A DNA stretch of 19,951 nt from an archaeon (GCA_030699005.1 JAUYLQ010000057.1:1-19951), one strand, 5' to 3'. Positions 14,196-19,951 are shown, counted from the first letter of the stretch. The notes: generated by a model from the letters alone, not told the origin. Translations and numbers: made by a program.

Positions 14196-14642
14196 CTAAA
14201 GATCCTCAACTTCTTTGCCTTTTGTTAATTCTTTTGGAATTCTGTATTCTTCGAAACGCACATGTTTTTTGTCGATAGTTGCTTTTAAGTTCTTTTCCTG
14301 GGAATTTAATTTGGCATCCCCGCTTTTTACTTCTACAAAAATTACTTCATCGATTTTTTTGTCATCCATTCCTTTAAACACAATAAAATCAGTTGGTTTA
14401 CCAAGAAACCTACATTCAGTTGGGAGGTACGGGAAATTTGGGAGGTATGGGGCGAGGTTTTCAGAAAATTGCCCTCCTATAACTGCTCTTGACTTTGCTA
14501 TTGCTTCTTTTCTATACCCGGGAAGAGCTTCTTCCCACTCTCTGTGCTTTTTACTTGCACCCGCTTTTGAACCAATGTAATATGCAACAACAATTCCTAC
14601 AAGAAGAATAACAAGAAAAATTACAGTTGTTGAATCTACCAT
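14196..14642 (-). CDS. Membrane-anchored PD-(D/E)XK nuclease, archaeal Holliday junction resolvase-related (PF10107-like)
   Basis: The ATG at 14642 gives 148 residues. A longer frame can be drawn from a TTG at 14648, but ATG is preferred. Residues 7-23 form a membrane helix (VIFLVILLVGIVVAYYI). A nuclease core of the PD-(D/E)XK fold follows: E61 in GGQFSENLAPYLP, D85 in GKPTDFIVFKG, and E104-x-K106 in VIFVEVKSGDA, then QEKNLKATIDKKHVRFEEYRI. This layout matches the endonuclease family related to archaeal Holliday junction resolvases (PF10107), which usually carries this N-terminal helix. Its substrate has not been established to my knowledge. It follows the DUF4382 gene by 11 nt on the same strand and is probably co-transcribed. 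Confidence 0.82.
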   Translation of the reverse strand: MVDSTTVIFLVILLVGIVVAYYIGSKAGASKKHREWEEALPGYRKEAIAKSRAVIGGQFSENLAPYLPNFPYLPTECRFLGKPTDFIVFKGMDDKKIDEVIFVEVKSGDAKLNSQEKNLKATIDKKHVRFEEYRIPKELTKGKEVEDL

Positions 14643-14653
14643 TATCAAAAAAC

Positions 14654-15220
14654 TTATTCAGTTATAACTCTTATTACTGGTTGAAGGATATATTTGTTTG
14701 ACTCTCCTGCAGACCTTATTGATTCATTTGCATCAAAATCAAGAGTTAAAGCAGTTGTTTTATTTTCTTCTATTGTGAATGGATGAATTAATTTTATTTT
14801 TCCAGAAGGAATTGTTAAATTATACTCTGTTCCGTCAATAGTTACTTTTGCACTCTCAACATTTAACCTAATCTGAGTATATTTTCCAACGTTAAGCTCC
14901 TTTGAACCAAGAAAGTCTTTTACATCAATTATTTCAATAAGGTCATAACTAACGGGTCCGGGAACAACTACAATCCACCCTGATGTAAAGTTTGTTTCAT
15001 TTGTTTCATTATTTCCATTTCCCAAGGCCATATGCACCTCAATTGAAGACAAAGTAACAAGAGCTTTGGAAATATTAAATTCTGAAGGAGCATCTGTAAT
15101 TTGGAGTTTTAATATTCCTGTCCCTGCACTTACAGAGGGAAACAAAATAAAATATCCTGCTACAATCACTGCTAACGCGATTAATCCAAAAACAAGTGCA
15201 CCTGCCCCTTTTTTATTCAT
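14654..15220 (-). CDS. DUF4382-domain cell-surface protein
   Basis: This 188-residue protein has a basic N-terminus and a signal or anchor helix (ALVFGLIALAVIVAGYFIL), followed by a single beta-rich extracellular domain. GTGILKLQITDAP, KALVTLSSIEVHMA, YDLIEIIDVKDFLG, GKYTQIRLNVESAKVTIDGTE and YILQPVIRVI match DUF4382. This is a family of secreted prokaryotic domains of unknown role. At least seven N-x-S/T sequons (for example NIS, NET, NFT, NLT, NKT, NES) suggest N-glycosylation outside the cell. A TATA-like box at 15241-15250, about 26 bp upstream, supports the start. It is first in an operon with the membrane-anchored nuclease. Confidence 0.85.
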   Translation of the reverse strand: MNKKGAGALVFGLIALAVIVAGYFILFPSVSAGTGILKLQITDAPSEFNISKALVTLSSIEVHMALGNGNNETNETNFTSGWIVVVPGPVSYDLIEIIDVKDFLGSKELNVGKYTQIRLNVESAKVTIDGTEYNLTIPSGKIKLIHPFTIEENKTTALTLDFDANESIRSAGESNKYILQPVIRVITE

Positions 15221-15240
15221 AATTTTAATAAGAAATTAAT

Positions 15241-15347
15241 ACTTATAAATTTACTCTTCCCGTGGGGTATTTAAATCCAGAAATTCCTCTTATAAAATCG
15301 CAACTCACGTAAATTTATACGTATAAAAAACCGTAAGATTTAAATTT
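15241..15347. promoter_or_regulatory. Divergent promoter region between DUF4382 gene and HD hydrolase
   Basis: The 147-bp gap has ACTTATAAAT at 15241-15250 for the minus gene and ATTTAAATTT at 15338-15347 for the plus gene, each about 26 bp from its start codon. An imperfect inverted repeat at 15307-15322 lies between them. Confidence 0.5.
15307..15322. promoter_or_regulatory. Imperfect inverted repeat, possible operator
   Basis: ACGTAAATTTATACGT has perfect 5-bp outer arms (ACGTA/TACGT) around an AT-rich core, about 16-31 bp upstream of the TATA box of the HD gene. It could be an activator or repressor site. The AT-rich background makes chance likely. Confidence 0.25.
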
Positions 15348-15367
15348 AACAACAGGAAATAAAAATT

Positions 15368-15955
15368 ATGAACAAATTACCTTTAACACGTTCGGAAGCT
15401 CTTCTTATCCTTAAATCCCAAAAACCCGAAGAGTTTGACCTAATTCATTATTTGATGTCTGAATCAGTCATGAGAGAAGTTGCTTTGAAACTTGGTCAAG
15501 ACCCAGAGTATTGGGGGATGTTAGGCTTACTTCATGACGTTGACTGGACCCTCACAAAAAAGGACGTCTCAACACACTTAACTAAAGCTCCTGGAATTTT
15601 AAAAGGTCTTGGTTTTGATGATGACTTTATAGAAATTATTTTGTCTCATGGCTATGGCTTTGAGGAACTTCCTGAACTTAAAGACAAAGAGAGAACAAAA
15701 AAAATTGAATGGGCACTTGCAGCGTCTGAAACTTTGACTGGATTAATTTATGCTTATGCCCTGATGCGGGGTAAAAAAATTTCGGATATGGAAGTAAAAG
15801 GATTAAAGAAGAAGTTTAAAGACAAAGCCTTTGCTGCCGGTTGCCGCCGTGACGTAATACAGGAAATTGAAAAAATGGGTCTAACGCTGAATGAATTGTT
15901 TGAAGCTGGAATAGAAGGAATTAAGAAAATAAAGAATGAAATAGGATTAAATTAA
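15368..15955 (+). CDS. HD-superfamily predicted metal-dependent hydrolase (COG2316-like)
   Basis: This 195-residue soluble protein has the metal-binding residues of the HD fold: H27 in DLIHYLMSESVMREVA, H56-D57 in LGLLHDVDW, H70 in DVSTHL and H94 in IILSHGYGF, followed by acidic residues in the helical C-terminal half. Spacing and length resemble the predicted HD hydrolases of COG2316, which are usually described as HDIG-type phosphohydrolases. The substrate is unknown; nucleotides or cyclic nucleotides are typical for the superfamily. It has its own TATA box and is a single-gene unit, with its stop four bases from the convergent gene at 15959. Confidence 0.85.
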   Translation: MNKLPLTRSEALLILKSQKPEEFDLIHYLMSESVMREVALKLGQDPEYWGMLGLLHDVDWTLTKKDVSTHLTKAPGILKGLGFDDDFIEIILSHGYGFEELPELKDKERTKKIEWALAASETLTGLIYAYALMRGKKISDMEVKGLKKKFKDKAFAAGCRRDVIQEIEKMGLTLNELFEAGIEGIKKIKNEIGLN

Positions 15956-15958
15956 TGA

Positions 15959-16270
15959 TTATTTCTTTTGGCAAGACTCAATTGCATCAAAATAATAATG
16001 GATTCCCCCAATCTCAATGTGCATTCTTTCACTTGCTTTTACCAATTCTTCACTCCACTCATTATGCAAAGTTAAAAAACTTCCTTTAAAGTCAGTAAGG
16101 TAACCTACGTGTTTCCTTCCGGGAGAATTTATTCTCTTATCTGGATTAGTTTCTTTGTCAGACAAATAAAATTCGTTACCTCCACGATACAGTCTGGCAT
16201 TGGTAGTCAAAACAAGTTCAACTAAATCGCCTTTCTTAAGGTCTATTTTTTCAATATCTTCTTTAATCAT
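15959..16270 (-). CDS. Hypothetical small beta-rich protein
   Basis: This 103-residue soluble protein is not in a family I recognise. The alternating hydrophobic pattern in KKGDLVELVLTT, GNEFYLSDKE, HVGYLTDFKGSFLTLHNEW and MHIEIGGIHYYFDAIESC suggests a small beta-barrel, possibly SH3- or Sm-like, such as found in nucleic-acid binding or adaptor proteins. No catalytic motif is present. The ATG at 16270 is supported by TTTATAAA at 16292-16299, 25-26 bp upstream. It stands alone on its strand. Confidence 0.6.
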   Translation of the reverse strand: MIKEDIEKIDLKKGDLVELVLTTNARLYRGGNEFYLSDKETNPDKRINSPGRKHVGYLTDFKGSFLTLHNEWSEELVKASERMHIEIGGIHYYFDAIESCQKK

Positions 16271-16291
16271 ACTTTTTGGGGAGTTTTACAG

Positions 16292-16375
16292 TTTATAAAG
16301 AATTCCTTATTGAGATATACCCTTTTTATGGGCATAATATAGGCACTAAATTAGATAAGAAGAATCTTTATAAAT
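16292..16375. promoter_or_regulatory. Divergent TATA boxes for two small unknown genes
   Basis: TTTATAAA at 16292-16299 serves the minus gene (ATG 16270), and CTTTATAAAT at 16366-16375 serves the plus gene (ATG 16397). Both spacings are about 26 bp. Nothing else in the 126-bp gap was recognised. Confidence 0.55.
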
Positions 16376-16396
16376 TGAGGTTCACTTCGTTCCCGC

Positions 16397-16699
16397 ATGG
16401 AAAAAACTATTGAGTCAATCTCTGAATTTAGGGATTTGTATAACGATGAAATAAAGAGCCTGCTTGATGCAAAAGAGTATACTTATGCATACCTCTTAAT
16501 GGTTGACCCGGCAATATCCTTGAAAGAGAACTGGAAAAACATTGCTCCAAAGTCTCATTTTACAATAATCTTAGCCCAGGCAGCTTACAATTTATCTAAG
16601 GACCTTGAAAAATATGTGGAAAACCCATCTACAACCATTGAAAAACACATAATCCAAAACAAAAAACTTCTTGAATACATAATTCAAAAAGTAGGATAG
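16397..16699 (+). CDS. Hypothetical all-helical protein
   Basis: This 100-residue soluble protein appears entirely helical (ISEFRDLYNDEIKSLLDAKEYTY, SHFTIILAQAAYNLSKDLEKYV, IEKHIIQNKKLLEYIIQKV). The helix-turn pattern is compatible with a small TPR-like or four-helix fold, but I recognise no family. The start is well supported by a consensus TATA box 26 bp upstream. A 9-bp inverted repeat followed by T residues spans the stop codon and may terminate transcription before the histone gene. Confidence 0.6.
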   Translation: MEKTIESISEFRDLYNDEIKSLLDAKEYTYAYLLMVDPAISLKENWKNIAPKSHFTIILAQAAYNLSKDLEKYVENPSTTIEKHIIQNKKLLEYIIQKVG

Positions 16700-16709
16700 G
16701 CTACTTTTT
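16686..16709 (+). terminator. Hairpin with T-run at the end of the helical protein gene
   Basis: AAAAAGTAG (16686-16694) and CTACTTTTT (16701-16709) form a perfect 9-bp inverted repeat with a 6-nt loop. It spans the stop codon and ends in a T-run, as an intrinsic terminator would. Archaeal termination mainly needs T-runs, so the hairpin may be incidental. Confidence 0.4.
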
Positions 16710-16738
16710 CTTAATTATCTCATTATTCTTAATTATCT
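16708..16738. repeat. Short direct repeat TTCTTAATTATCT
   Basis: TTCTTAATTATCT occurs at 16708-16720 and again at 16726-16738, an 18-bp period. It lies in the 82-bp AT-rich gap before the histone gene, just upstream of its TATA box (16749-16761). It may be replication slippage or a regulatory repeat. Confidence 0.5.
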
Positions 16739-16781
16739 AATCATCCGCAAATTTAATAAATTATGATTCTTTTGTTATATT

Positions 16782-16970
16782 ATGGCACTAATTATAAAGT
16801 CAAACATAAAGAAAGTTGTGAAAGAGCTTCAGGGGGCAAATGAAGAAGTGACTTCAGTTGCCGAAGAAGTTGAAGCGGAACTTGAAAGGAAAGCTGAAGA
16901 CCTTTTAGTCAGAGCGATTGAAAGGGCAAAATCAAATAAAAGAAGGACTCTTCAGGCGAGGGACTTGTGA
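16782..16970 (+). CDS. Archaeal histone with truncated third helix
   Basis: This 62-residue DNA-binding protein has the histone fold order. Helix 1 is IIKSNIKKVVKELQ, loop 1 follows, helix 2 is VTSVAEEVEAELERKAEDLLVRAIERAKS (about residues 23-51), and loop 2 is NKRRTLQARDL, equivalent to GRKTIKAEDI of HMfB. The chain stops there, so only the first turn of helix 3 can be present, whereas nucleosomal archaeal histones continue for about 9 more residues. Histones with a shortened helix 3 are known in prokaryotes and are thought to assemble differently from nucleosomal ones; I recall this class but could not compare sequences. A TATA box at 16749-16761 fits the start. There is no evidence of a frameshift restoring a longer tail. 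Confidence 0.82.
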   Translation: MALIIKSNIKKVVKELQGANEEVTSVAEEVEAELERKAEDLLVRAIERAKSNKRRTLQARDL

Positions 16971-17021
16971 GAGAGAAATCTAAATTAATAGCCCTTACGG
17001 GTGCCGAGCAGAGGGACTTGT
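16958..17021. repeat. 11-bp direct repeat flanking the histone stop and next gene start
   Basis: GAGGGACTTGT is found at 16958-16968, where it encodes the last histone residues and the start of the stop codon, and at 17011-17021, ending five bases before the ATG of the next gene. The second copy supplies a GAGGG that could act as a weak ribosome-binding site. A partial duplication of the histone 3' end is one explanation. Confidence 0.5.
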
Positions 17022-17026
17022 AAAAA

Positions 17027-17188
17027 ATGGCAAGAACAAAATTTCCAATACTCGCAACAATTTTATTAATTGTTGCCGTGTTCTGGCTTCTTAATGAACT
17101 TGAGTACCTTATAATTGACATCCCCTGGATTCCTGTAATCTTAATAGTAATTTCAATTGGGCTAATTTTTAACAGATTTAGTAAATAG
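17027..17188 (+). CDS. Tiny two-helix membrane protein
   Basis: This 53-residue open frame begins at an ATG 56 nt after the histone stop. It has two hydrophobic segments: FPILATILLIVAVFWLLNEL and IPWIPVILIVISIGLIFNRF, joined by EYLIIDIP. The basic ends (MARTK, NRFSK) suggest both termini face the cytoplasm. The second helix resembles the small membrane domains with a VPWxPxILIxIGIxLI pattern found in many archaeal and bacterial membrane proteins, with no defined role. No separate TATA box is clear, so it may be co-transcribed with the histone. It is short, but the clean two-helix pattern supports it as a gene. Confidence 0.6.
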   Translation: MARTKFPILATILLIVAVFWLLNELEYLIIDIPWIPVILIVISIGLIFNRFSK

Positions 17189-17254
17189 TTATGTCGTTAG
17201 GGTTTTTATTGACTGACTGGATAATTTTTTATAGTTCTGTTGATTTTTTTATTC

Positions 17255-17782
17255 ATGGAAGAGGTGAAAGTGAATAAAGAAAGGATTTCTGAAATTGTTG
17301 AAAAAATTAATGACTCTAATGAGCAGATATTTTGGGAAAACGGGGAACCAAAATTCAAGAAAAAGTCTGAAATTAAAAAAGGGAAGTTGTCAAGGGCAAG
17401 AGGGGCAAGGTTTGAATTGTTCGTAAGAAAAGATTTGGAGTCTAAAGGAAAGACAGTTGACAAATGGAGCAACAATGTTGATTTGATCGAAAAAAAACTT
17501 GCCATTGCAAAGAGGAAATATAACCCTTTTTCAAAAGTTATGACCCTTGGAACCGGTTTCCCTGACTTCATCACTCTCTCGCACGTTCATGACGGGCTCT
17601 ACAGCGTAATTGGGGTTGAAGTAAAAATAAACGGCATACTTTCTAAAGAAGAAAAAGAAAAATGCGCATGGTATTTGGATAACGGAATTTTCTCCGGCAT
17701 ATGGATTGCCTCTCAGAAAAAAAACGGAAGAAAAACAGAAGTTGATTATGTTGACTTTAAAGAAAGATATTCTAAAAAATAA
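17255..17782 (+). CDS. PD-(D/E)XK-fold nuclease-like protein
   Basis: The ATG at 17255 gives 175 residues. A TTG at 17240 would extend the frame, but the TATA-like box at 17225-17234 sits about 26 bp before the ATG. The catalytic layout is E54 in RGARFELFVRKDLESKG, D104 in GTGFPDFITLS, and E122-x-K124 in VIGVEVKINGILSKEEKE, followed by a helix with AWYLDNGIFSGIWIASQ. This fits a small soluble PD-(D/E)XK enzyme of the VRR-NUC or resolvase-like type. The substrate is unknown. It lies just upstream of a ComEA-like surface DNA-binding protein gene, which raises a possible link to DNA uptake or repair. The genes have separate TATA boxes. Confidence 0.75.
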   Translation: MEEVKVNKERISEIVEKINDSNEQIFWENGEPKFKKKSEIKKGKLSRARGARFELFVRKDLESKGKTVDKWSNNVDLIEKKLAIAKRKYNPFSKVMTLGTGFPDFITLSHVHDGLYSVIGVEVKINGILSKEEKEKCAWYLDNGIFSGIWIASQKKNGRKTEVDYVDFKERYSKK

Positions 17783-17829
17783 TATTTTATCCCAATAATC
17801 CTTAAAAGCCGTGGAGAAATAGTTTCTTG

Positions 17830-18450
17830 ATGAATAAAATTTGGTTTGTATTTCTTACCTTATTTTTTATTAGCTTTGTTTCTGCCTCATGCTCTTCGGG
17901 TCAAATTAACATTAATACTGCATCACTTGAAGAACTAGATAATTTATCCGGAATAGGACCCGTAAAAGCTCAGGCAATAATTGATACAAGACCATTCAGT
18001 TCCGTTGAAGACTTAATAAGAGTTAATGGAATTGGTCAAGTTACTTTAGAGAACATACTGATTCAAGGCCTTGCATGCGTTGATGAAGATGCAGGCTCCG
18101 GAAACAATAATAACAATAATTCTAATACAAATAATAACAACCAGAATAATCAAAATTCAGGAAATGAAACCCCAGAAAAAGAGGATGTTGAAGACAGAGA
18201 CTATGAAGAAGGAGAAAAAGCTTACAACATTTCTCAAGTTTCCCTTAATGAAAAAATTATAGAAGCAAACTCCACTCCAATTAGATTAAATGGGAATTCA
18301 GTTGATTCAAAAGATATAAAAACCTCTGATTCAACTGAAAACTTAAGAGGAATGAGCTTTGCAAAATACTCGATTGTAATATTCTGCATAGTCTTATTGT
18401 TTCTCTATCTAATAAAGCCCAAAACTAAAAAAAATGAATTCAAAATCTGA
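17830..18450 (+). CDS. ComEA-like helix-hairpin-helix protein with C-terminal membrane anchor
   Basis: The ATG at 17830 is preferred over the adjacent TTG and gives 206 residues. Residues 1-20 are a signal peptide (IWFVFLTLFFISFVSA). Residues 26-80 are a pair of helix-hairpin-helix motifs of the ComEA type: ININTASLEELDNLSGIGPVKAQAII (GIG at 41-43) and FSSVEDLIRVNGIGQVTLENI (GIG at 67-69), which bind DNA without sequence preference. A disordered Asn-rich linker (about residues 91-110) and an acidic segment follow, then a membrane helix (SIVIFCIVLLFLYLI, 181-195) and a basic tail. The topology puts the DNA-binding part outside the cell, tethered by the linker. ComEA proteins bind incoming DNA during bacterial transformation; a similar role here is inference. 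It overlaps the next gene by 17 bp. Confidence 0.85.
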   Translation: MNKIWFVFLTLFFISFVSASCSSGQININTASLEELDNLSGIGPVKAQAIIDTRPFSSVEDLIRVNGIGQVTLENILIQGLACVDEDAGSGNNNNNNSNTNNNNQNNQNSGNETPEKEDVEDRDYEEGEKAYNISQVSLNEKIIEANSTPIRLNGNSVDSKDIKTSDSTENLRGMSFAKYSIVIFCIVLLFLYLIKPKTKKNEFKI

Positions 18451-18889
18451 AAAATTGATAGTAATTATGAGCATAGAAGTCCTTGGGAGACCTAAGGAAC
18501 ACTTAATTGAAACACTTGAAGAATTGTCTCTAAAAGTTAATTCTGAAAAGGGCGTTAAAATGCTTAACAAAAAGATTAATGAACCTATTTTGGTGCCAGA
18601 CCAAAAAGATTTGTTCACAGCATTTGTTGAACTTGAATTTGAGATTGAAGACCCGATGAAACTTGCAATTTTGACATTTAAATACATGCCCTCACATATA
18701 GAGGTTCTTGAACCCGAAAATTTTATCTTCAAAAATGCAAATTTTAATGAATTACTTAACGAACTGACCGGAAGACTCCATAGGTATGAGGAATTAGTCA
18801 GGGTTTTGCAAATGCAAATGCAAAAACAGGGAAATCCTGTTTCTAAAAAGGAAAAAGACCCTGAAAAGACTTCCAAAGAAAAAAAATAA
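18434..18889 (+). CDS. Conserved-looking hypothetical protein coupled to the ComEA-like gene
   Basis: This 151-residue soluble protein starts inside the last 17 bases of the ComEA-like gene, implying coupled translation. A second ATG at 18467 would begin 16 nt after that gene and is a possible alternative. The sequence KLIVIMSIEVLGRPKEHLIETLEEL followed by KGVKMLNKKINEP and DLFTAFVELEFEIEDPMKLAILTF suggests an alpha-beta sandwich of ACT or ferredoxin-like type. A helical stretch (ELLNELTGRLHRYEELVRVLQMQMQ) and a disordered Lys-rich tail follow. I believe similar proteins occur in other DPANN archaea, but no function is known to me. Confidence 0.7.
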   Translation: MNSKSEKLIVIMSIEVLGRPKEHLIETLEELSLKVNSEKGVKMLNKKINEPILVPDQKDLFTAFVELEFEIEDPMKLAILTFKYMPSHIEVLEPENFIFKNANFNELLNELTGRLHRYEELVRVLQMQMQKQGNPVSKKEKDPEKTSKEKK

Positions 18890-18904
18890 ATCCTAGTTTA
18901 AAAA

Positions 18905-19531
18905 ATGACTACCTTGCCTGAAAACAAAACTGAAAAACATGATGAGACCAGATATAAATGGGGATTAGAAAATTTTATTTATGTTCCTTCAATAGGACTT
19001 CACGTTTCTGAAAATAAAAGTTTTTTTGGGAAGAAATTTTGCGAGATAAATGAAGAAATCGGCTGTGAAGATTCAAAACTTCTCAGTATTTTTGAATTTG
19101 AAGAATTTTTAAAATATTCAAAAGAAAATTTTCCCGGGTTATATGAAGAAATTGTTCATGAAAGCGTGCCCTGGAGAGGAGAGTTTCTTGATTCATCTTT
19201 TAGCCTCAATGGAAGCCACTCTTACATGGAATATCACATCTTTGACAGCGAGAAAAAAAAGATTATTGTGAAAAGAAAAAATTTTGAAGAGACTAATTTA
19301 TACGAAAACAAAAGAATCTCAATTGAAAGTTTGTTTCATGAAAGAACCCACCTTGGTCTCCCGACGCAAAAAACTGAGCCTGGAAGCCTGGATTATTTTC
19401 CTCCTGAAAGAAACAAAGATTCAGTTTCATGGTTTAGCACACATAGCAACGGAATAACTCTCTCCTGCAGAAGTCCGGCTTCTTACAGGTGCGGGGGAAT
19501 TGGAGCAAGAATTGCCAAGTTAAAGAAATAA
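18905..19531 (+). CDS. Hypothetical protein with an HExxH motif
   Basis: I do not recognise this 208-residue soluble protein. It has no signal peptide or membrane helix. Residues 145-149 read HERTH, in SIESLFHERTHLGLP, which fits the HExxH zinc-peptidase motif within a helix-like context. No clear downstream third ligand is evident, although acidic residues and H468-type candidates in the C-terminal region (SWFSTHSNGI) exist. The C-terminal 50 residues (DYFPPERNKDSVSWF, SCRSPASYRCGGIGARIA) look like a distinct conserved segment with two cysteines. It begins 15 nt after the previous stop, without a good TATA box at the usual distance, so it is probably the last gene of the ComEA-like operon. 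Confidence 0.6.
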   Translation: MTTLPENKTEKHDETRYKWGLENFIYVPSIGLHVSENKSFFGKKFCEINEEIGCEDSKLLSIFEFEEFLKYSKENFPGLYEEIVHESVPWRGEFLDSSFSLNGSHSYMEYHIFDSEKKKIIVKRKNFEETNLYENKRISIESLFHERTHLGLPTQKTEPGSLDYFPPERNKDSVSWFSTHSNGITLSCRSPASYRCGGIGARIAKLKK

Positions 19532-19551
19532 ACTTAATTGTCCTGTTTGAT

Positions 19552-19951
19552 TTATCTTCTAAAAAACCTTCCAGAAGTCATTCTTGCCCTTGAAAATTTC
19601 ACTTTAAAAAACCAGACTAAGAATATTGCAGCGACACCGATAATTATCCATCCTACCGTTGACCCGAATCCTTTACTTTCTGACTTTGGAACGCAACTTC
19701 CGTCACAACATTGAGCATCTTTTCCATCTATAAGGGCTCCGTCACACTTTTGCTCGTCGTCACAAATAAGGAAATTAAGTTCGGAACACGTCTCTAATTC
19801 TTCGTCATTTGAATTATTACTCTGGTTATTATTATTGTTATTGGTATTGTTTACTTCTGTTTCATTTACTTCCGTCACCTCTTCTTCATCGTCGTCATTT
19901 CCAAAAATCATTTCCCAGAAACTTTGTGTAGTCTCATTTTCCTCAGTTTCA
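19552..19951 (-). CDS. Membrane-anchored surface protein with Asn-rich linker, C-terminal part (runs off right edge)
   Basis: The frame stays open from an ATG at 19911 upstream to the window edge, reading ETEENETTQSFWE. The true start therefore probably lies outside and the protein is partial. It shows an acidic segment (GNDDDEEEVTEVNETE), an Asn-rich linker, and a small Cys-rich domain (CSELNFLICDDEQKCDGALI, then AQCCDGSCVP). A single membrane helix (VGWIIIGVAAIFLVWFF) and a basic C-terminal tail follow. Several N-x-S/T sequons suggest glycosylation. The plan of an outside domain, Asn-rich spacer, C-terminal helix and basic tail is the same as in the ComEA-like protein at 17830, so these are probably one class of surface proteins in this cell. 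The function is unknown. Confidence 0.65.
   Translation of the reverse strand, partial: ETEENETTQSFWEMIFGNDDDEEEVTEVNETEVNNTNNNNNNQSNNSNDEELETCSELNFLICDDEQKCDGALIDGKDAQCCDGSCVPKSESKGFGSTVGWIIIGVAAIFLVWFFKVKFSRARMTSGRFFRR

Noticed and set aside
16968..17023. Programmed frameshift extending the histone through the second RDL
   Set aside because: The alternative frame does not encode a helix 3-like sequence and no slippery heptamer is visible at the stop.
18101..18160. AAT/AAC repeats as a CRISPR or microsatellite element
   Set aside because: The repeats are the codons of an Asn-rich protein linker, irregular, and without spacer structure. No CRISPR array was found anywhere.

Overview
This AT-rich window looks like chromosomal DNA of a small-genome archaeon, most likely a DPANN lineage of the Pacearchaeota/Woesearchaeota type. 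That placement is an inference from gene content and was not tested by phylogeny. Archaeal hallmarks are a Cbf5-type pseudouridine synthase with PUA domain, the tRNA methyltransferase TrmY, a TrmB-family regulator, a short histone, a COG2108-type radical SAM enzyme and a PF10107-type membrane nuclease. TATA-like boxes also sit about 26 bp upstream of the first codon of most transcription units, which indicates leaderless mRNAs. A class II lysyl-tRNA synthetase and long secreted proteins with Cys-rich, Glu-rich or Asn-rich segments fit DPANN cells.

Layout. 1-2329: the end of a YitT-like membrane protein faces a divergent two-gene operon (radical SAM enzyme, cbf5). 2353-4406: a small Ca-binding lipoprotein under a 24-bp palindrome, a TrmB-type regulator, an unknown protein divergent from it, and a three-helix membrane protein. 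4424-6880: trmY, then a minus-strand three-gene operon led by an unusual fusion of a YunG-like domain to a dCMP-deaminase-like domain. 6971-9649: acylphosphatase, small membrane protein and RNase HI as an operon, then a 76% GC island that is a candidate structured RNA gene, then lysS. 9742-10226: the orphan C-terminal end of a type I restriction HsdR subunit abuts an excalibur-domain protein.

10321-14166 is one very long secreted surface protein gene broken by an in-frame TAA at codon 192. 14196-15220 is a minus-strand pair of a membrane-anchored nuclease and a DUF4382 surface protein. 15368-16970 holds an HD-domain hydrolase, two small unknown proteins and a histone with a truncated third helix. 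17027-18889 has a tiny two-helix membrane protein, a soluble PD-(D/E)XK nuclease, a wall-side ComEA-like helix-hairpin-helix protein anchored by a C-terminal membrane segment, and a coupled unknown protein. 18905-19951 holds an unknown protein with an HExxH motif and the end of another anchored surface protein running off the right edge.

Most genes are tRNA/RNA maintenance, DNA metabolism and cell-surface functions, arranged as short operons of one to three genes with tight or overlapping junctions. The best candidates for something not yet described are the GC-rich RNA at about 8008-8125, the YunG-deaminase operon at 5039-6880, the interrupted giant surface protein, and the adjacent nuclease and ComEA-like genes.
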